Below the pieces are notes generated by a model that saw nothing but the letters and a program-made list of their open reading frames with translations, did no database searches and was not told where the DNA came from. Made by a program: the position numbers and the translations under genes. This document shows, piece after piece, positions 23,386-32,843 of a stretch of DNA of 45,532 nucleotides. Position 1 is the first letter of the stretch, and each line of letters opens with the position of its first letter. Source of the stretch: Candidatus Omnitrophota bacterium (GTDB taxonomy: Bacteria; Omnitrophota; Gorgyraeia; 1-14-0-20-64-10; JACQQZ01); contig JACQRF010000059.1 in NCBI GenBank assembly GCA_016206635.1, positions 1 through 45,532 of the forward strand, written 5' to 3'.

Positions 23386-25055
23386 GACGCGCCCCTGGCG
23401 GACGGCTTGCGGACCAGGAACGGGCCGATGGCCAGCGCATCGAGCCCGGTCACCCAAAAGGTGCGTAGCGCGTCGCGCGGGGACATGACGAGCGGCTCGC
23501 CGCGATCGTTGAACGAGGTGTTCAGCACGGCGGGGATGCCGGTCCGCTGGGCGAACCGGCTGATCAAGCGATGGTACAGCGGATTGGTCCGGCTGGAGAC
23601 CGATTGCGGCCGCACGGTGCCGTCCACGTGGGTGGCCGCCGCCAGCTCGCCGGCCTTTGACGGCTTCACGCGATAGGCGACCAGCATGAACGGGCACGGG
23701 TCCCGATACTGTGCCAGGTACTCGCCGGCCGCTTCTTCCAACAGCGACGGGGCGAACGGCCGCCACAATTCGCGGTGTTTGACTTCGGCATTGACGCGAT
23801 CCTTCATCTCCGGTAGCCCGGGATGAGCCACAATGCTCCGATTACCCAGCGCCCGGGGACCCCACTCCATGCGTCCTTGGAACCATCCGAGAATTTGTCC
23901 GCGGGCGAGGCAACCGGCGGCCGTATCGGCGATGTCGTCGCACCGCTCGTACGAGACCTTGGATTCCTTCAGCACGGTTTCGATCTCGTCAGATGAATAT
24001 TCGGGGCCCCAGTAGGCGTGATCCATCACGAACGGCCCGGCGGCGCCGGCTTGCGCGGCCACCTCCAGGGCGGCCCCGAGGGCCGTCCCGGCGTCATGCG
24101 AGGCCGGCTGCACGTAGAGCCGCCGCACGGAGGGGAGCGCCTGGATCACCATATTCATGTCGCAGTTCAAGGCGACGCCGCCGGCCAAACAGACATCGGG
24201 CACCCCGGTGTTCCGCACCGTCGCCTCCACCAGGACGGTCCCGGCCCGCTCGACCAACCGTTGGACCGAGGCTGCCCAGTCGCGGTGCCGGTCGGTGAGC
24301 GGTTCACCAGGCCGGCGGGGCGCGCCGAACGTCCGCTGGAACCGGCGCTCAAAGCTCGGCGCCACGCGGTGGGTGTCGTGATTGAATGACACCCACCCCT
24401 GGAAATCATGGATCGGCCGGCCGTACGCCGCCAGCCCCATTGTTTTGCCTTCCTCGCTGTGGTGGACGAAGCCGAGGGCATCCGTGACATGGCTGTAGAC
24501 GACGCCGAGGGAATCGTGGAGCCGAATCTTCCGGAGCCGCCGCAGGCGAGTCCCCCGCCCCACCCCCAGCAAGCCGGAGTCGTCCTCGCCGTTGCCGTCC
24601 AGCGTGACGACGCTGGCTTCGGGGAACCCGGAGGCCCGCCATGCGCTGGCGGCATGGGCCACATGATGCGAGACAAACGCTGTGCGGCGCGGCCCGGCCT
24701 CCGGGTCAAGGCGCCGGAGCCCCCGCTGGAGTTTTTCCCATTGAATGAGATATTCGGCCGTCGCCCCCGCCGACTCGAGGATTTGGATGAAATGGCCGAC
24801 GCGGGCTTCCTCCCCGGCCATCTTTGCGAAATACGGGACGGGCCCATCGAACCCCACCGCCAGGCAGTCCACCTGCCGCAGCCGGATGCCGGCCGCCGAG
24901 AGGCAGTAGGCGATCGCCTTCAACGGCGGGATCCGCGGCGCGTGTTTGACCCGCAGGAATCGTTCCTCCTCGGCCGCGGCGACCAGCCGGCCATCGTTGA
25001 CGAGCGCGGCCGCGCTGTTCCACGACACCGGCGCCGTGATGCCCAACACGTACAT
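23382..25055 (-). CDS. Carbamoyltransferase (NodU/CmcH/TobZ family)
   Basis: A 557-aa sugar O-carbamoyltransferase. The family pattern is clear: VAAAEEERFLRVKH near the start, the metal-site SHHVAHAASA (His130, His131, His134), TLDGNGEDDS, EEGKTMGLAAYG, CLAGGVALNC and the C-terminal GRMEWGPRALGNRSI and LNTSFNDRGEPLV. The two domains (Kae1-like and the C-terminal carbamoyl-phosphate domain) are both full length. The first strand reads GITAPVSWNSAAALV; family members usually have an HD(S/A)SA-like segment here, so a His and an Asp are replaced by Trp and Asn. The probable role is carbamoylating a sugar hydroxyl of the polymer. The start overlaps the upstream stop by one base (TGATG). Confidence 0.92.
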   Translation of the reverse strand: MYVLGITAPVSWNSAAALVNDGRLVAAAEEERFLRVKHAPRIPPLKAIAYCLSAAGIRLRQVDCLAVGFDGPVPYFAKMAGEEARVGHFIQILESAGATAEYLIQWEKLQRGLRRLDPEAGPRRTAFVSHHVAHAASAWRASGFPEASVVTLDGNGEDDSGLLGVGRGTRLRRLRKIRLHDSLGVVYSHVTDALGFVHHSEEGKTMGLAAYGRPIHDFQGWVSFNHDTHRVAPSFERRFQRTFGAPRRPGEPLTDRHRDWAASVQRLVERAGTVLVEATVRNTGVPDVCLAGGVALNCDMNMVIQALPSVRRLYVQPASHDAGTALGAALEVAAQAGAAGPFVMDHAYWGPEYSSDEIETVLKESKVSYERCDDIADTAAGCLARGQILGWFQGRMEWGPRALGNRSIVAHPGLPEMKDRVNAEVKHRELWRPFAPSLLEEAAGEYLAQYRDPCPFMLVAYRVKPSKAGELAAATHVDGTVRPQSVSSRTNPLYHRLISRFAQRTGIPAVLNTSFNDRGEPLVMSPRDALRTFWVTGLDALAIGPFLVRKPSARGAS

Positions 25056-27502
25056 CAGGCGGCCCTCCGCCGCCGGCGCCACCACACGGCGATCCCCAGC
25101 ACGGTGATCGCCGTGACGACGGCCCCGATCCGCAGCGTCACGGGGGCATACCACAACTCAACGGTGTGCCGGCCGGTCCCCTGCACGAGCACCCCGCGAA
25201 TCAGCCCGTTGGCCATGTCGAGCGGGACCGGGTGGTTGTCCACGCGCGCGTGCCAGCCGGGGAAATGCGTCTCGCTCACGACCACCGGCGTGACCGGCCG
25301 CTCAGTCTCCACGCGCAAACGCCAGTAGCCGGGCGTCGCGCGCTCGACCGCCACCGTGGCTGGGAGGGTCGCATCCGTTGCCCGCGGTGAGCGCAGCAAG
25401 GTATCCACCACCGCTGCGGAGTCAGGACTCAGCGATTTGGCCGGGAAGATTCGATCGAGCATCGAGTTGGCGGTCACGTAGGGGATAGTATACCGGAACC
25501 CGGCGACAAACAATGGAATGACCTGACCCCCACTCCCGCGGTATGCCGTCAGGAGCCGCTGGGCGTCCGCCACCTCGCGGACGCCGGGCCTCGTCAAGAA
25601 CACCGCGCGGAACGGGGCGAGTTCCTCCACCGTGAAGCCGTCCAGGCGGGCGGGCGACGTGCTGAACACCGCCCAGCGCGTCGGGTCGAACGCCCGATGA
25701 TACACCACCAGCTTGGCCTCCACGGCATTATAGTCCGGGGCATCATCGCTGCCGACCAGCAGCGCCGCCTCATCGGGGATCCAGACCCTTGGGAGGCATG
25801 TCGTCAACTCGTGCAATTCGGCATCCGGTCGCGCGTAGACCAGCCGCGTGTGGGCCGGGTGCCGGACCAGATGGTCCGAGGGCATCAGCAGGTACCGGAC
25901 ATTCATCAGGCGGAACAACGTGAACAGCCGCCCCATCTCCTCAAGATCGTCTCGGTCATGATAATGGACGATGAGGCCGTACCGAGGCAAATAGGCCGGG
26001 TCCAGCGGCATCACCAGCTCGATCCCCTGGAGGAACGTTGAGTACGGGGTGATCTGGGGGAGCCGCCCGCCATCATGGTAGACGCGGAACGGCTGGGCGG
26101 ATGGCCACCGCGCGACCACGCCCAAGCGAAGATTCCAGTCATCCGGGTGTTGGCCCTGCGCATCGTATCGCCTCAACGCCTCGCCGAGCGATCCGGCGTC
26201 GGCCGACGCCGCGGTCGGGGGCATCGGCCGCACGTGCCCGAAGTCATGGCGCCGCAGAACATGGTAGAACGGCGCGGCGGCGGCCCCGACGCAGAACGCG
26301 ATGCCGGCCACCGCCGCCCATCGAACGGCCACGAACCGTCGGGACCGCGCGTTCGCCAGGGCGCGGAACACCCACGCGGCCCCCAACGCAGCCAGCACCG
26401 GCAGCGCGAGCCGGAACACGAAGAGGACACGCCCCGTATAGTTGGAGTACCGGAACCCAGGGAGCAGGTAATAGAGCCCGGCGAACAGGTCTACCGGCAC
26501 AGCCGGCCCCATGGCTGCCCAACAGGCGATGAACGCCATCATCAGAAAAGTCAGCCGGGCCCGCCACCCCTCCGTGCGGAATGCAGTGACACAGGCGACG
26601 GCGGCGAAGCCCAGGTAGATCCCGTTCACCCAGAGCGACCAGGCCGGCGGCAGGTAGCCGAAAAATTGTCCGACCGCGCGCCCTAAGTCCGGCCAAGAAG
26701 GGTTCTGCCCTGTCCGCTCCAAGTCATCCACCGTCCACCCGGCTCTCGTTGATAACACGGTGGATTCCAGGACCGGTAATAATTTGATGGCGGCGAGCCC
26801 GGCCGCCACCACGACGACCGCCAGGCCATGCCGAAAGAGCTGCGCCAGGCGTGGCCTCCACCGTTTCACTGGCTCTATTAACGCCGCGCCGGCTAGGAGC
26901 AGGCCGTACGCCAGCGCCGTCCCGTGCATCAAGTACGTCGTGCCGGCCAACACCTGTGCCGCGAGACACGCCCCTGCGGCGACCAGGAATCCAGGGCGGT
27001 GTTCTGTCGTCCCACGCCAGAGACAGGCGATCCCCCACACCGCCCACGGCAGCGCATAGAGCTCAGGCACGCCGCCCCCCTGGATGAAATGCAGCATCCT
27101 GGCATTGAGCAGGAGGCCGACGGGGGCCAGAACGGCGGCCACCGGGGGACATCCGAGCCACCGAGCCAGCAGGTACCCGCCCCCGGCGGCTGCCACTAAA
27201 TGCAGGTACACAACCAGCCGCAATCCGGCATGCACGGTCGGCGCCAGCCAAACCAGCCAGGCCGGTGGATAGAAAAGACCGGCCTGGGGGCTGCCGATGA
27301 GCGAATCCCCGCCGCCGAGGTACGGATCCCACAACGGGAGGCGGTGGAACCCGAAGAGGATCTGTTTCATGACGGCGTACGGATGTCCGAAGAACACGGT
27401 GCCTTCTCCGAACCGCATGGTCATCGGCGCCAGCACGATCGGACTCAATACCACCGCGATCACCGCGATGACCGTCCACCCCATCAGGCGCGAGCGACTC
27501 AT
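25055..27502 (-). CDS. YfhO-like GT-C membrane protein (815 aa, single chain)
   Basis: A polytopic protein with a long periplasmic C-terminal part. Landmarks of the family are the first loop PLWDPYLGGGDSLIGSPQAG followed by FYPPAWL, the helix IKLLPVLESTV, FRYSNYTGRVLFVFRLALPVLAALG, the strand MNVRYLLMPSD, VVVSETHFPGWHARVDNHP, MANGLIRGVLVQGTGRH and one last helix before a basic RRRRRAA tail. YfhO-family proteins are believed to glycosylate envelope polymers on the outer side of the membrane with undecaprenyl-phosphate sugars. It aligns end to end with the two genes 15826-17010 plus 14633-15829, which together give 792 residues. The ATG at 27502 overlaps the upstream gene as ATGA. Confidence 0.88.
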   Translation of the reverse strand: MSRSRLMGWTVIAVIAVVLSPIVLAPMTMRFGEGTVFFGHPYAVMKQILFGFHRLPLWDPYLGGGDSLIGSPQAGLFYPPAWLVWLAPTVHAGLRLVVYLHLVAAAGGGYLLARWLGCPPVAAVLAPVGLLLNARMLHFIQGGGVPELYALPWAVWGIACLWRGTTEHRPGFLVAAGACLAAQVLAGTTYLMHGTALAYGLLLAGAALIEPVKRWRPRLAQLFRHGLAVVVVAAGLAAIKLLPVLESTVLSTRAGWTVDDLERTGQNPSWPDLGRAVGQFFGYLPPAWSLWVNGIYLGFAAVACVTAFRTEGWRARLTFLMMAFIACWAAMGPAVPVDLFAGLYYLLPGFRYSNYTGRVLFVFRLALPVLAALGAAWVFRALANARSRRFVAVRWAAVAGIAFCVGAAAAPFYHVLRRHDFGHVRPMPPTAASADAGSLGEALRRYDAQGQHPDDWNLRLGVVARWPSAQPFRVYHDGGRLPQITPYSTFLQGIELVMPLDPAYLPRYGLIVHYHDRDDLEEMGRLFTLFRLMNVRYLLMPSDHLVRHPAHTRLVYARPDAELHELTTCLPRVWIPDEAALLVGSDDAPDYNAVEAKLVVYHRAFDPTRWAVFSTSPARLDGFTVEELAPFRAVFLTRPGVREVADAQRLLTAYRGSGGQVIPLFVAGFRYTIPYVTANSMLDRIFPAKSLSPDSAAVVDTLLRSPRATDATLPATVAVERATPGYWRLRVETERPVTPVVVSETHFPGWHARVDNHPVPLDMANGLIRGVLVQGTGRHTVELWYAPVTLRIGAVVTAITVLGIAVWWRRRRRAA

Positions 27503-30129
27503 GGCTGTCTCCGGCGCGGCCAGATCAATGTCCCGGTCAGGGCGACGACGCCCACGATCGCTATCGTGGTCGCCAACGGCACCACAGCTTGAGGGTGGAA
27601 GCGAATCGCATATGCCCCGCGCGGCGCCTCCAACACCCACCCGTTGGCATAGCCATTCACCGTCACCGGGCGTCCCGCCGCATCCGACCCCAGGCGCCAT
27701 CCTGCGTGCGCCGATTCCGCCATCATGAGCACCACCGGCTCCATCGAGGACGGCGCGGCATCATACGCGACGGGTGACGCGCGCCGCTCGATCACCGGGA
27801 CGAAGCGCGGATCCCAGGGTTGCGCGCCCGGCTGACTGAAAATCAAGGTGACGTGCGTGCCGTTGGGGGCGTCCATGGCGATCTCGTGCGCCCCGGCGTT
27901 GAGCGTCATGGTCGTGGAGGCCCCGGGCGTCATCTGCCACGGCGACCCATCGAGGCGCCCGCGGATCATCGGCGATCGAGGGATGCTCGGTGTGTCCGTG
28001 TACAGCCGTCCCTGGCACGACCAATGGCCATCCCTCGGCACGTGGAGCCGGTATTCGACCCCAGGGGTCACCATCGCGATCACCCACAGCGGGAGTGTGC
28101 CGTCACGAAGCCGCTCCGCCGCCGGCGCCGGGAGCGGCCGCCCATCCGTCACCACCGCCCCGACCATCCCTCGCTGCCACAACCGGTCCACCGCGCCGGC
28201 CTCGATCTGCTGTTCAGCAAAGACGAGCGCCGGACGCTCCAGGAGGGCCGTATCCGCCAGCGGCAGCGCCAGCTCCACCGGGCCGTAGACGATCGCGACC
28301 CGGCGCGCCGCCGTCATGTGGGCCATCGGATCGAGGACTTCATACACATCCCACGCCCCGAACGTATTGACCAACGGCAGGTCCCGCTGCCGCCGCAGCA
28401 CCCCTCGGATGAACGCCGGGCTATCGTGCACCATGTTGCGGGGCTTGTAGTAATTGTACCGGACGTCGTTCTGCTGAACGAGATAGCGGACCTGCAGCAA
28501 GCCCAGGAGCCGCCCCAGCGACTCGGTGGCTTCGGTGTTGATCGCCTGGACCACCAGCTTGGCGAGCGGGCGGCTCTTGTTCTCCGCGGCCTGCGCTACC
28601 AAGGTGAACGCCGGATCGTACGGATAGACCACCGGCCGGGTCGTCAAATCGCCGAGCACGGAGCCAAACCCCGCATAGCCCCAGTCGGTCACCCAGGGGC
28701 TGTCGCCGGGGATCGTGAAAACCCGGCCCGGGGCCGATTGCTGCTCCAGCCATCCCGCCGCCTCATAGGCGTAGTCGGGAATCCGGATTCGGTCCGGCGG
28801 CAGAAATGTCCGTTCTGAAGCGTCGCTGAAGAGGCGCCCGGTCACCAACGGGTAGGCGTACAGGAGCTGGGCGCCGAGGAACGCGATGACGAGCGCGGTC
28901 CCGCTCTTGGTCCACCGCTCCGGGTGCCGGGCGGCCCAGACTGCGATGGCCTGTCCGACCAAGAAGGCGTACCCCAGGCAAATCCAAAGCCCAAACTTAT
29001 AATAGGGAGAACGCACAGCCCAGAACAACGGCAGGTGGTCAAACGCCCACCGATACAGGAGACGGAACGGCGGATGCACGCCCGTGGCGAGGACCACGCC
29101 GAGCACCGACAACCCGATAAACAGCGGGGCGTGCGAGCGCCGGCTGCGCACAGCGCCGTAGAGGGCCATGGTCGGCGTCAGCCAGCTGAGGGTGAGCCAT
29201 CCCGGGTGGCGCAGCAGCGCCGCCGCGTACGTGCGATACGGATCCACCATCCCATCCCGCCAGGTCCAGTCGGCCTGGAGCCGGAGGACGTTGGCCAAAC
29301 TGGTGTGCGCGCTGGTCCCCTCAAGCCAATGCCACGCCACCGCTCGATGGCCCGCCAGGGCCTGGGGATCCTGCATCGACGCAGAGACGGCCGCGGCTTG
29401 GGGAAGCCACCAGAAGCTGTGCACAACGGTCCACGCTAGGAGCGTCCCCGCGGCGAACGCCAGATTGCTGCTGATGGGTTGGCCCATCGCGCGCGATCGG
29501 GCGATTCCCACCAGCATGCAGAGGACCATCACCCCGGCGATCGCGATCGCCTCGGACGGGTTGTTGCCCATGGCCGAGATCGGCAGCGACACCAAGACGA
29601 TCCAGCACGCCGCCTGACGGCGCGAGCGCTGACCGGCCATTGCTTGGATCGCCCACAGCAGGACGAGGGGGAGGATGGCGTAGCTGGTCATCAGCGGCGG
29701 TTTCATGCCCAGCCAGAGATGTTCCTGCCAGACGTTGTACAGGTAGACGCCGGCCGCCGCCACGCCGGCGGCGATCCGTGCCGGACCGCGCACCAGGTGA
29801 ACGACCAATGCATACATGGCCAGCCCCGCCAGGGGGAACCAGATGGCGACCTGGAGCTTTTGCAGCACGGGGAGATCGGCGATCACGCGGGAGGCCACCG
29901 CCGTCACGCCATGGAACAGGATCAACGATCGATCGAAGAGCGCCGCGGCGCCGGCCGCCAGCTGATCGTTCCACAGGTACCGGAACTGCGCCCATTCGCT
30001 CCACGTCACCGGGAGCCGGATGTCCGACGTCTTCAGCAGCCAGTCGCCGCGGAACCAAGTCCACACCGGCACCCATCCCAACCCGAGGACGAGGGCGGCG
30101 CCCCGCCAGAACCGCGCGCGGTCAGACAT
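27499..30129 (-). CDS. Giant GT-C-like integral membrane protein with periplasmic C-terminal domain (876 aa)
   Basis: A paralogue of the 1141- and 1051-aa proteins. Shared blocks in order are an N-terminal helix and DIRLPVTWSEWAQFRYLW loop, TSAHTSLANVLRLQADWTW, the helix after AVRSPYYKFGLW, LLQVRYLVQQND, and the C-terminal SAHAGWRLGSDAAG and VTVNGYANGWVLEAPRG before the final helix. It lacks the extra beta-sandwich repeats of its two relatives. The likely function is sugar transfer from a lipid-phosphate donor or polymer modification at the periplasmic face; this is inferred from architecture. The ATG at 30129 overlaps the preceding gene by 8 nt, and the gene is coupled by ATGA to the YfhO-like gene. 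Confidence 0.83.
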   Translation of the reverse strand: MSDRARFWRGAALVLGLGWVPVWTWFRGDWLLKTSDIRLPVTWSEWAQFRYLWNDQLAAGAAALFDRSLILFHGVTAVASRVIADLPVLQKLQVAIWFPLAGLAMYALVVHLVRGPARIAAGVAAAGVYLYNVWQEHLWLGMKPPLMTSYAILPLVLLWAIQAMAGQRSRRQAACWIVLVSLPISAMGNNPSEAIAIAGVMVLCMLVGIARSRAMGQPISSNLAFAAGTLLAWTVVHSFWWLPQAAAVSASMQDPQALAGHRAVAWHWLEGTSAHTSLANVLRLQADWTWRDGMVDPYRTYAAALLRHPGWLTLSWLTPTMALYGAVRSRRSHAPLFIGLSVLGVVLATGVHPPFRLLYRWAFDHLPLFWAVRSPYYKFGLWICLGYAFLVGQAIAVWAARHPERWTKSGTALVIAFLGAQLLYAYPLVTGRLFSDASERTFLPPDRIRIPDYAYEAAGWLEQQSAPGRVFTIPGDSPWVTDWGYAGFGSVLGDLTTRPVVYPYDPAFTLVAQAAENKSRPLAKLVVQAINTEATESLGRLLGLLQVRYLVQQNDVRYNYYKPRNMVHDSPAFIRGVLRRQRDLPLVNTFGAWDVYEVLDPMAHMTAARRVAIVYGPVELALPLADTALLERPALVFAEQQIEAGAVDRLWQRGMVGAVVTDGRPLPAPAAERLRDGTLPLWVIAMVTPGVEYRLHVPRDGHWSCQGRLYTDTPSIPRSPMIRGRLDGSPWQMTPGASTTMTLNAGAHEIAMDAPNGTHVTLIFSQPGAQPWDPRFVPVIERRASPVAYDAAPSSMEPVVLMMAESAHAGWRLGSDAAGRPVTVNGYANGWVLEAPRGAYAIRFHPQAVVPLATTIAIVGVVALTGTLIWPRRRQP

Positions 30130-31642
30130 GGAGGAGACAATAGCGATCGGCGCGGTGGATGACCTGGGCCTCGGCTAGTTGCAGCTCCGCGAGCGTGACG
30201 AACTTCTCATTGACCAACACGTAATTCACCCGGAACTGGGCGATAATATCCGAGAGCGGTTTGGTGAGGCGCGGCCACAAGCCGGGGTAACGGGTATTGT
30301 GCGCGTGCGAGTTGTCCGTGGACACGACGCGGGCGCGCGTGAAGTACATCACGGCATCGGCCAAGTAGGTCGGCATGGTCAGCAGCCGAATCTCGCCGGG
30401 GAGGCCGTTCAGGTGATCGAAGATCCGCCGGAGGGCCGGCGTCACGGACCGTTCGGTGTCGTTGAGGACCACCACGCGCTGCAGGGCGATGGCCGGCGCC
30501 AACCCGCCGAGCAGCAATACTGCGGGGAGTCCCCACGCGATGCCGGATGCGGCCGGGGACGTCCACGCGCTCAGGAAGACCGTGGCGCCGACCACGGCCG
30601 CCGGGGCATTGGCGTACTCCAGGTACCGTTCCCCCTCTCCCAAAAATCGAATCGGGGGGATTTGTCGAATAGCCACGCCGGCGACCCAGAGCGTTCCCGC
30701 CCAGACGGCGCACCACGCGATCAGCCATGACGGCAATCCCCCGCCCTCCCACACCCCTCGCCACATCAACCATCCGTAGGCCCCCAACACGCAGGGGAGC
30801 GCCGGATGGGCGGCGACGACCGCCATGGCCGGCAGCCGGCGAATCGCCTGGTAGAGACGAAAGACGGGATCCGGGTCCTTCTGATGAGGGGGTGGAAAGC
30901 CGCGGACTTGATGGGCGAATCGGTTTCGAATATTCGCGCGCCAACAGCGCAGCATCGCGAGGTGGCCCGAGAGAACTCGGCGGTACGCCCCCCCAGACAG
31001 CAGCAGGGCCACGCCGCCGCCGGCCGCCAGGTACGCCAGCGGCCACCAGGAACGGCTGAGGAGCGCCATCACCAGGACCAAGACCACGATCGCCTGAATC
31101 GCCAAGCGATGCGTCAGCAAGAGCACTCCCAGCATGGCCGCGGCGATCGCCATCCATCCCCACTGCCCCGTTCCCAGAAATCCTATGAGGGGAAACACGG
31201 AGAGGCTGAAGAGGAGTGACGACAGGGGGCGGGTGGTGAGACTGGCATTCTCCATAACCACCAGGGGACTGAGGCTGTAACATGCCTGGGCCGCGACGGC
31301 CACGGCCAGCCGGCCGGTCATCGCATACACTAGGCCGAACACCAGGCCGTGGTGGCACGCATCGGTCATGGCGGAGGCGCACCACTGGCTTCGTTCAGCC
31401 ACCGGTTTCGGCAACCATGCGAGGAGCACTCGCAACACCGGCGGATAATCCGATGGGGCGTCAATCAGATAATGCTCGGGCATCGTGTCAAACACCCGGC
31501 CCGTGCGGCGAATATGGTCGGCCGCGGCGAGGTGGCGCCACGTGTCCACGCCGAACCAGCGATTCCGCCACCGCGGCCATGTTTGGAGGATGGCGCTCAT
31601 TGCGACCCCTGCCAGACCGATCCCCCAACCGACAATCGTCAT
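30122..31642 (-). CDS. Polytopic membrane protein, GT-C or Wzy-like (506 aa)
   Basis: Around ten to twelve hydrophobic helices follow an initial signal-anchor (MTIVGWGIGLAGVAMSAIL). The first external loop is acidic/aromatic (FGVDTWRHLAAADHI, SDYPPVLRVLLAWLP), as in GT-C enzymes. The C-terminal 100 residues are soluble and contain FRVNYVLVNEKFV, the counterpart of the strand motif seen in the other large membrane proteins. No Wzy-specific signature is visible, but Wzy proteins are too variable to exclude, and this is the best Wzy-sized candidate in the window. The ATG at 31642 overlaps the formyltransferase gene by 4 nt. Confidence 0.75.
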   Translation of the reverse strand: MTIVGWGIGLAGVAMSAILQTWPRWRNRWFGVDTWRHLAAADHIRRTGRVFDTMPEHYLIDAPSDYPPVLRVLLAWLPKPVAERSQWCASAMTDACHHGLVFGLVYAMTGRLAVAVAAQACYSLSPLVVMENASLTTRPLSSLLFSLSVFPLIGFLGTGQWGWMAIAAAMLGVLLLTHRLAIQAIVVLVLVMALLSRSWWPLAYLAAGGGVALLLSGGAYRRVLSGHLAMLRCWRANIRNRFAHQVRGFPPPHQKDPDPVFRLYQAIRRLPAMAVVAAHPALPCVLGAYGWLMWRGVWEGGGLPSWLIAWCAVWAGTLWVAGVAIRQIPPIRFLGEGERYLEYANAPAAVVGATVFLSAWTSPAASGIAWGLPAVLLLGGLAPAIALQRVVVLNDTERSVTPALRRIFDHLNGLPGEIRLLTMPTYLADAVMYFTRARVVSTDNSHAHNTRYPGLWPRLTKPLSDIIAQFRVNYVLVNEKFVTLAELQLAEAQVIHRADRYCLLHV

Positions 31643-32157
31643 GGCTGCGCCGCGGCCAGCGCGTCCACCAGCACAGTCGAATAGAGCGGATAGAGCCGAT
31701 TGTAGATCTCCACCGGGGTTCGGCATCCTCGTGCATCGACGAATTGTTCAGCGAGCACCGGCCCGCCGTCCACGACCTCGGTCATTCGATGCGCACCGAC
31801 GGAAGCCCGCGTCCCGCCGGCCGCTAAGAACCGTTCCACCGCGCGGGCCCCGGGATACCCGGACAGGCACGGGTGCAAGTTCACGCAACCGAGCCGTGGC
31901 AGCGCCAAGAGCAGCGGCCGGAAAATCTCCGGGCCGTGGCAGCAAACCAGCAGATCCGGCCGCAGCGCCCGAAGCCGTTCCAGGGAGTCCGGCGCGTTGA
32001 TCGACACCGGCCGTGCCGCCGGCAACCCCAGCCGCTCGGCCAGCCCGGCGACCAGCTCATCCGCCGGGATGACGAGCGGCACGGCATGGCCTTTCGCCAG
32101 CAGCGTCAGCAGGGCGATGCAGCCGGCTTGCCGGGCGCCATAGAACACGATCGTCAT
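31639..32157 (-). CDS. Compact formyltransferase-fold protein, probable sugar N-formyltransferase
   Basis: A 172-aa protein consisting of a single formyltransferase (methionyl-tRNA formyltransferase N-domain) fold. The N10-formyl-tetrahydrofolate catalytic triad is recognisable: Asn93 and His95 in CVNLHPCLSGYPG, and Asp130 in EVVDGGPV. The canonical SLLP that follows the His is CLSG here. There is no tRNA-binding OB-fold domain, so a free-standing sugar-amine formyltransferase (as for N-formyl-perosamine) is favoured over a translation factor. It would act on an amino sugar made by the DegT aminotransferase encoded at 42631-43779. The ATG at 32157 overlaps the upstream methyltransferase gene as ATGA. 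Confidence 0.8.
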   Translation of the reverse strand: MTIVFYGARQAGCIALLTLLAKGHAVPLVIPADELVAGLAERLGLPAARPVSINAPDSLERLRALRPDLLVCCHGPEIFRPLLLALPRLGCVNLHPCLSGYPGARAVERFLAAGGTRASVGAHRMTEVVDGGPVLAEQFVDARGCRTPVEIYNRLYPLYSTVLVDALAAAQP

Positions 32158-32843
32158 GCCGGCCTCCGGGCGATCACGAAGAGGTCACGAAACCCTCGCG
32201 GCACAGCATACTCCCGATGCAGCCATCGCTTCACCAGGTCCAGTTTGTAGAGATTCGTCCCGAAGAGGTATTTCGCCAGATAGAAGCACGGGATGCTGAG
32301 CACCGCCCGCCATCCACCTCGCGCTTCCAGAGACTCTACTTCGAATCCGGCGCGCTGCAGGAGATCGCGCACGTCATATTCCCGAAAATGTCGATGTCCG
32401 ACCGTCCAGTGGGCGACATCCCCCACCGCGTGGAGCCAATGCCGCCGCGGCACCAGAATCGCCACGCGGCCGCCGGGGCGCAGCACGCGACGGACCTCCT
32501 GCAAGGTCTGACGATCACTCCCGGGATCGAGGTGCTCCAACACATAGTTCATCAAGGCCAGGTGAAACTGCCCGTCACGGAACGGCAGGGTCTGGATATT
32601 CCCGACCACAAACCGGCCCCGCCTCTGCCGGGCCAGGCGCACCGCCTGCCACTCGCGGTCCACGCCGAAGGCCTTCGACGGCCCCTCTAACAACGATTCA
32701 AACGCCCCGGTCCAACAGCCCACATCCAGCAGCCGCCCGTCCGCCAGATAGGGCCGGCACACGTGATAGGCCAGCTCGTGATACAGGTCGGGCCGGCTGT
32801 CTTCAAACCGCGGCAAGTACCGTAGCGGCCGTTGCGTCCTCAT
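32154..32843 (-). CDS. Class I SAM-dependent methyltransferase (Methyltransf_11 type)
   Basis: A 229-aa enzyme with the Rossmann-like SAM-binding motif I LLDVGCWTGAFESLL, the acidic residue at the end of strand two (FGVDREW), VVGNIQTLPFRDGQFHLALMNYVLEHL as motifs II-III, and VRRVLRPGGRVAIL as the post-motif block. A hydrophobic, basic C-terminal part (LSIPCFYLAKYLFG, LVKRWLHRE) suggests a peripheral association with membrane-bound lipid-linked sugars. In this context methylation of a sugar is likely, but the position and substrate cannot be read from the sequence. The ATG at 32843 overlaps the giant membrane protein gene by 4 nt. Confidence 0.88.
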   Translation of the reverse strand: MRTQRPLRYLPRFEDSRPDLYHELAYHVCRPYLADGRLLDVGCWTGAFESLLEGPSKAFGVDREWQAVRLARQRRGRFVVGNIQTLPFRDGQFHLALMNYVLEHLDPGSDRQTLQEVRRVLRPGGRVAILVPRRHWLHAVGDVAHWTVGHRHFREYDVRDLLQRAGFEVESLEARGGWRAVLSIPCFYLAKYLFGTNLYKLDLVKRWLHREYAVPRGFRDLFVIARRPA

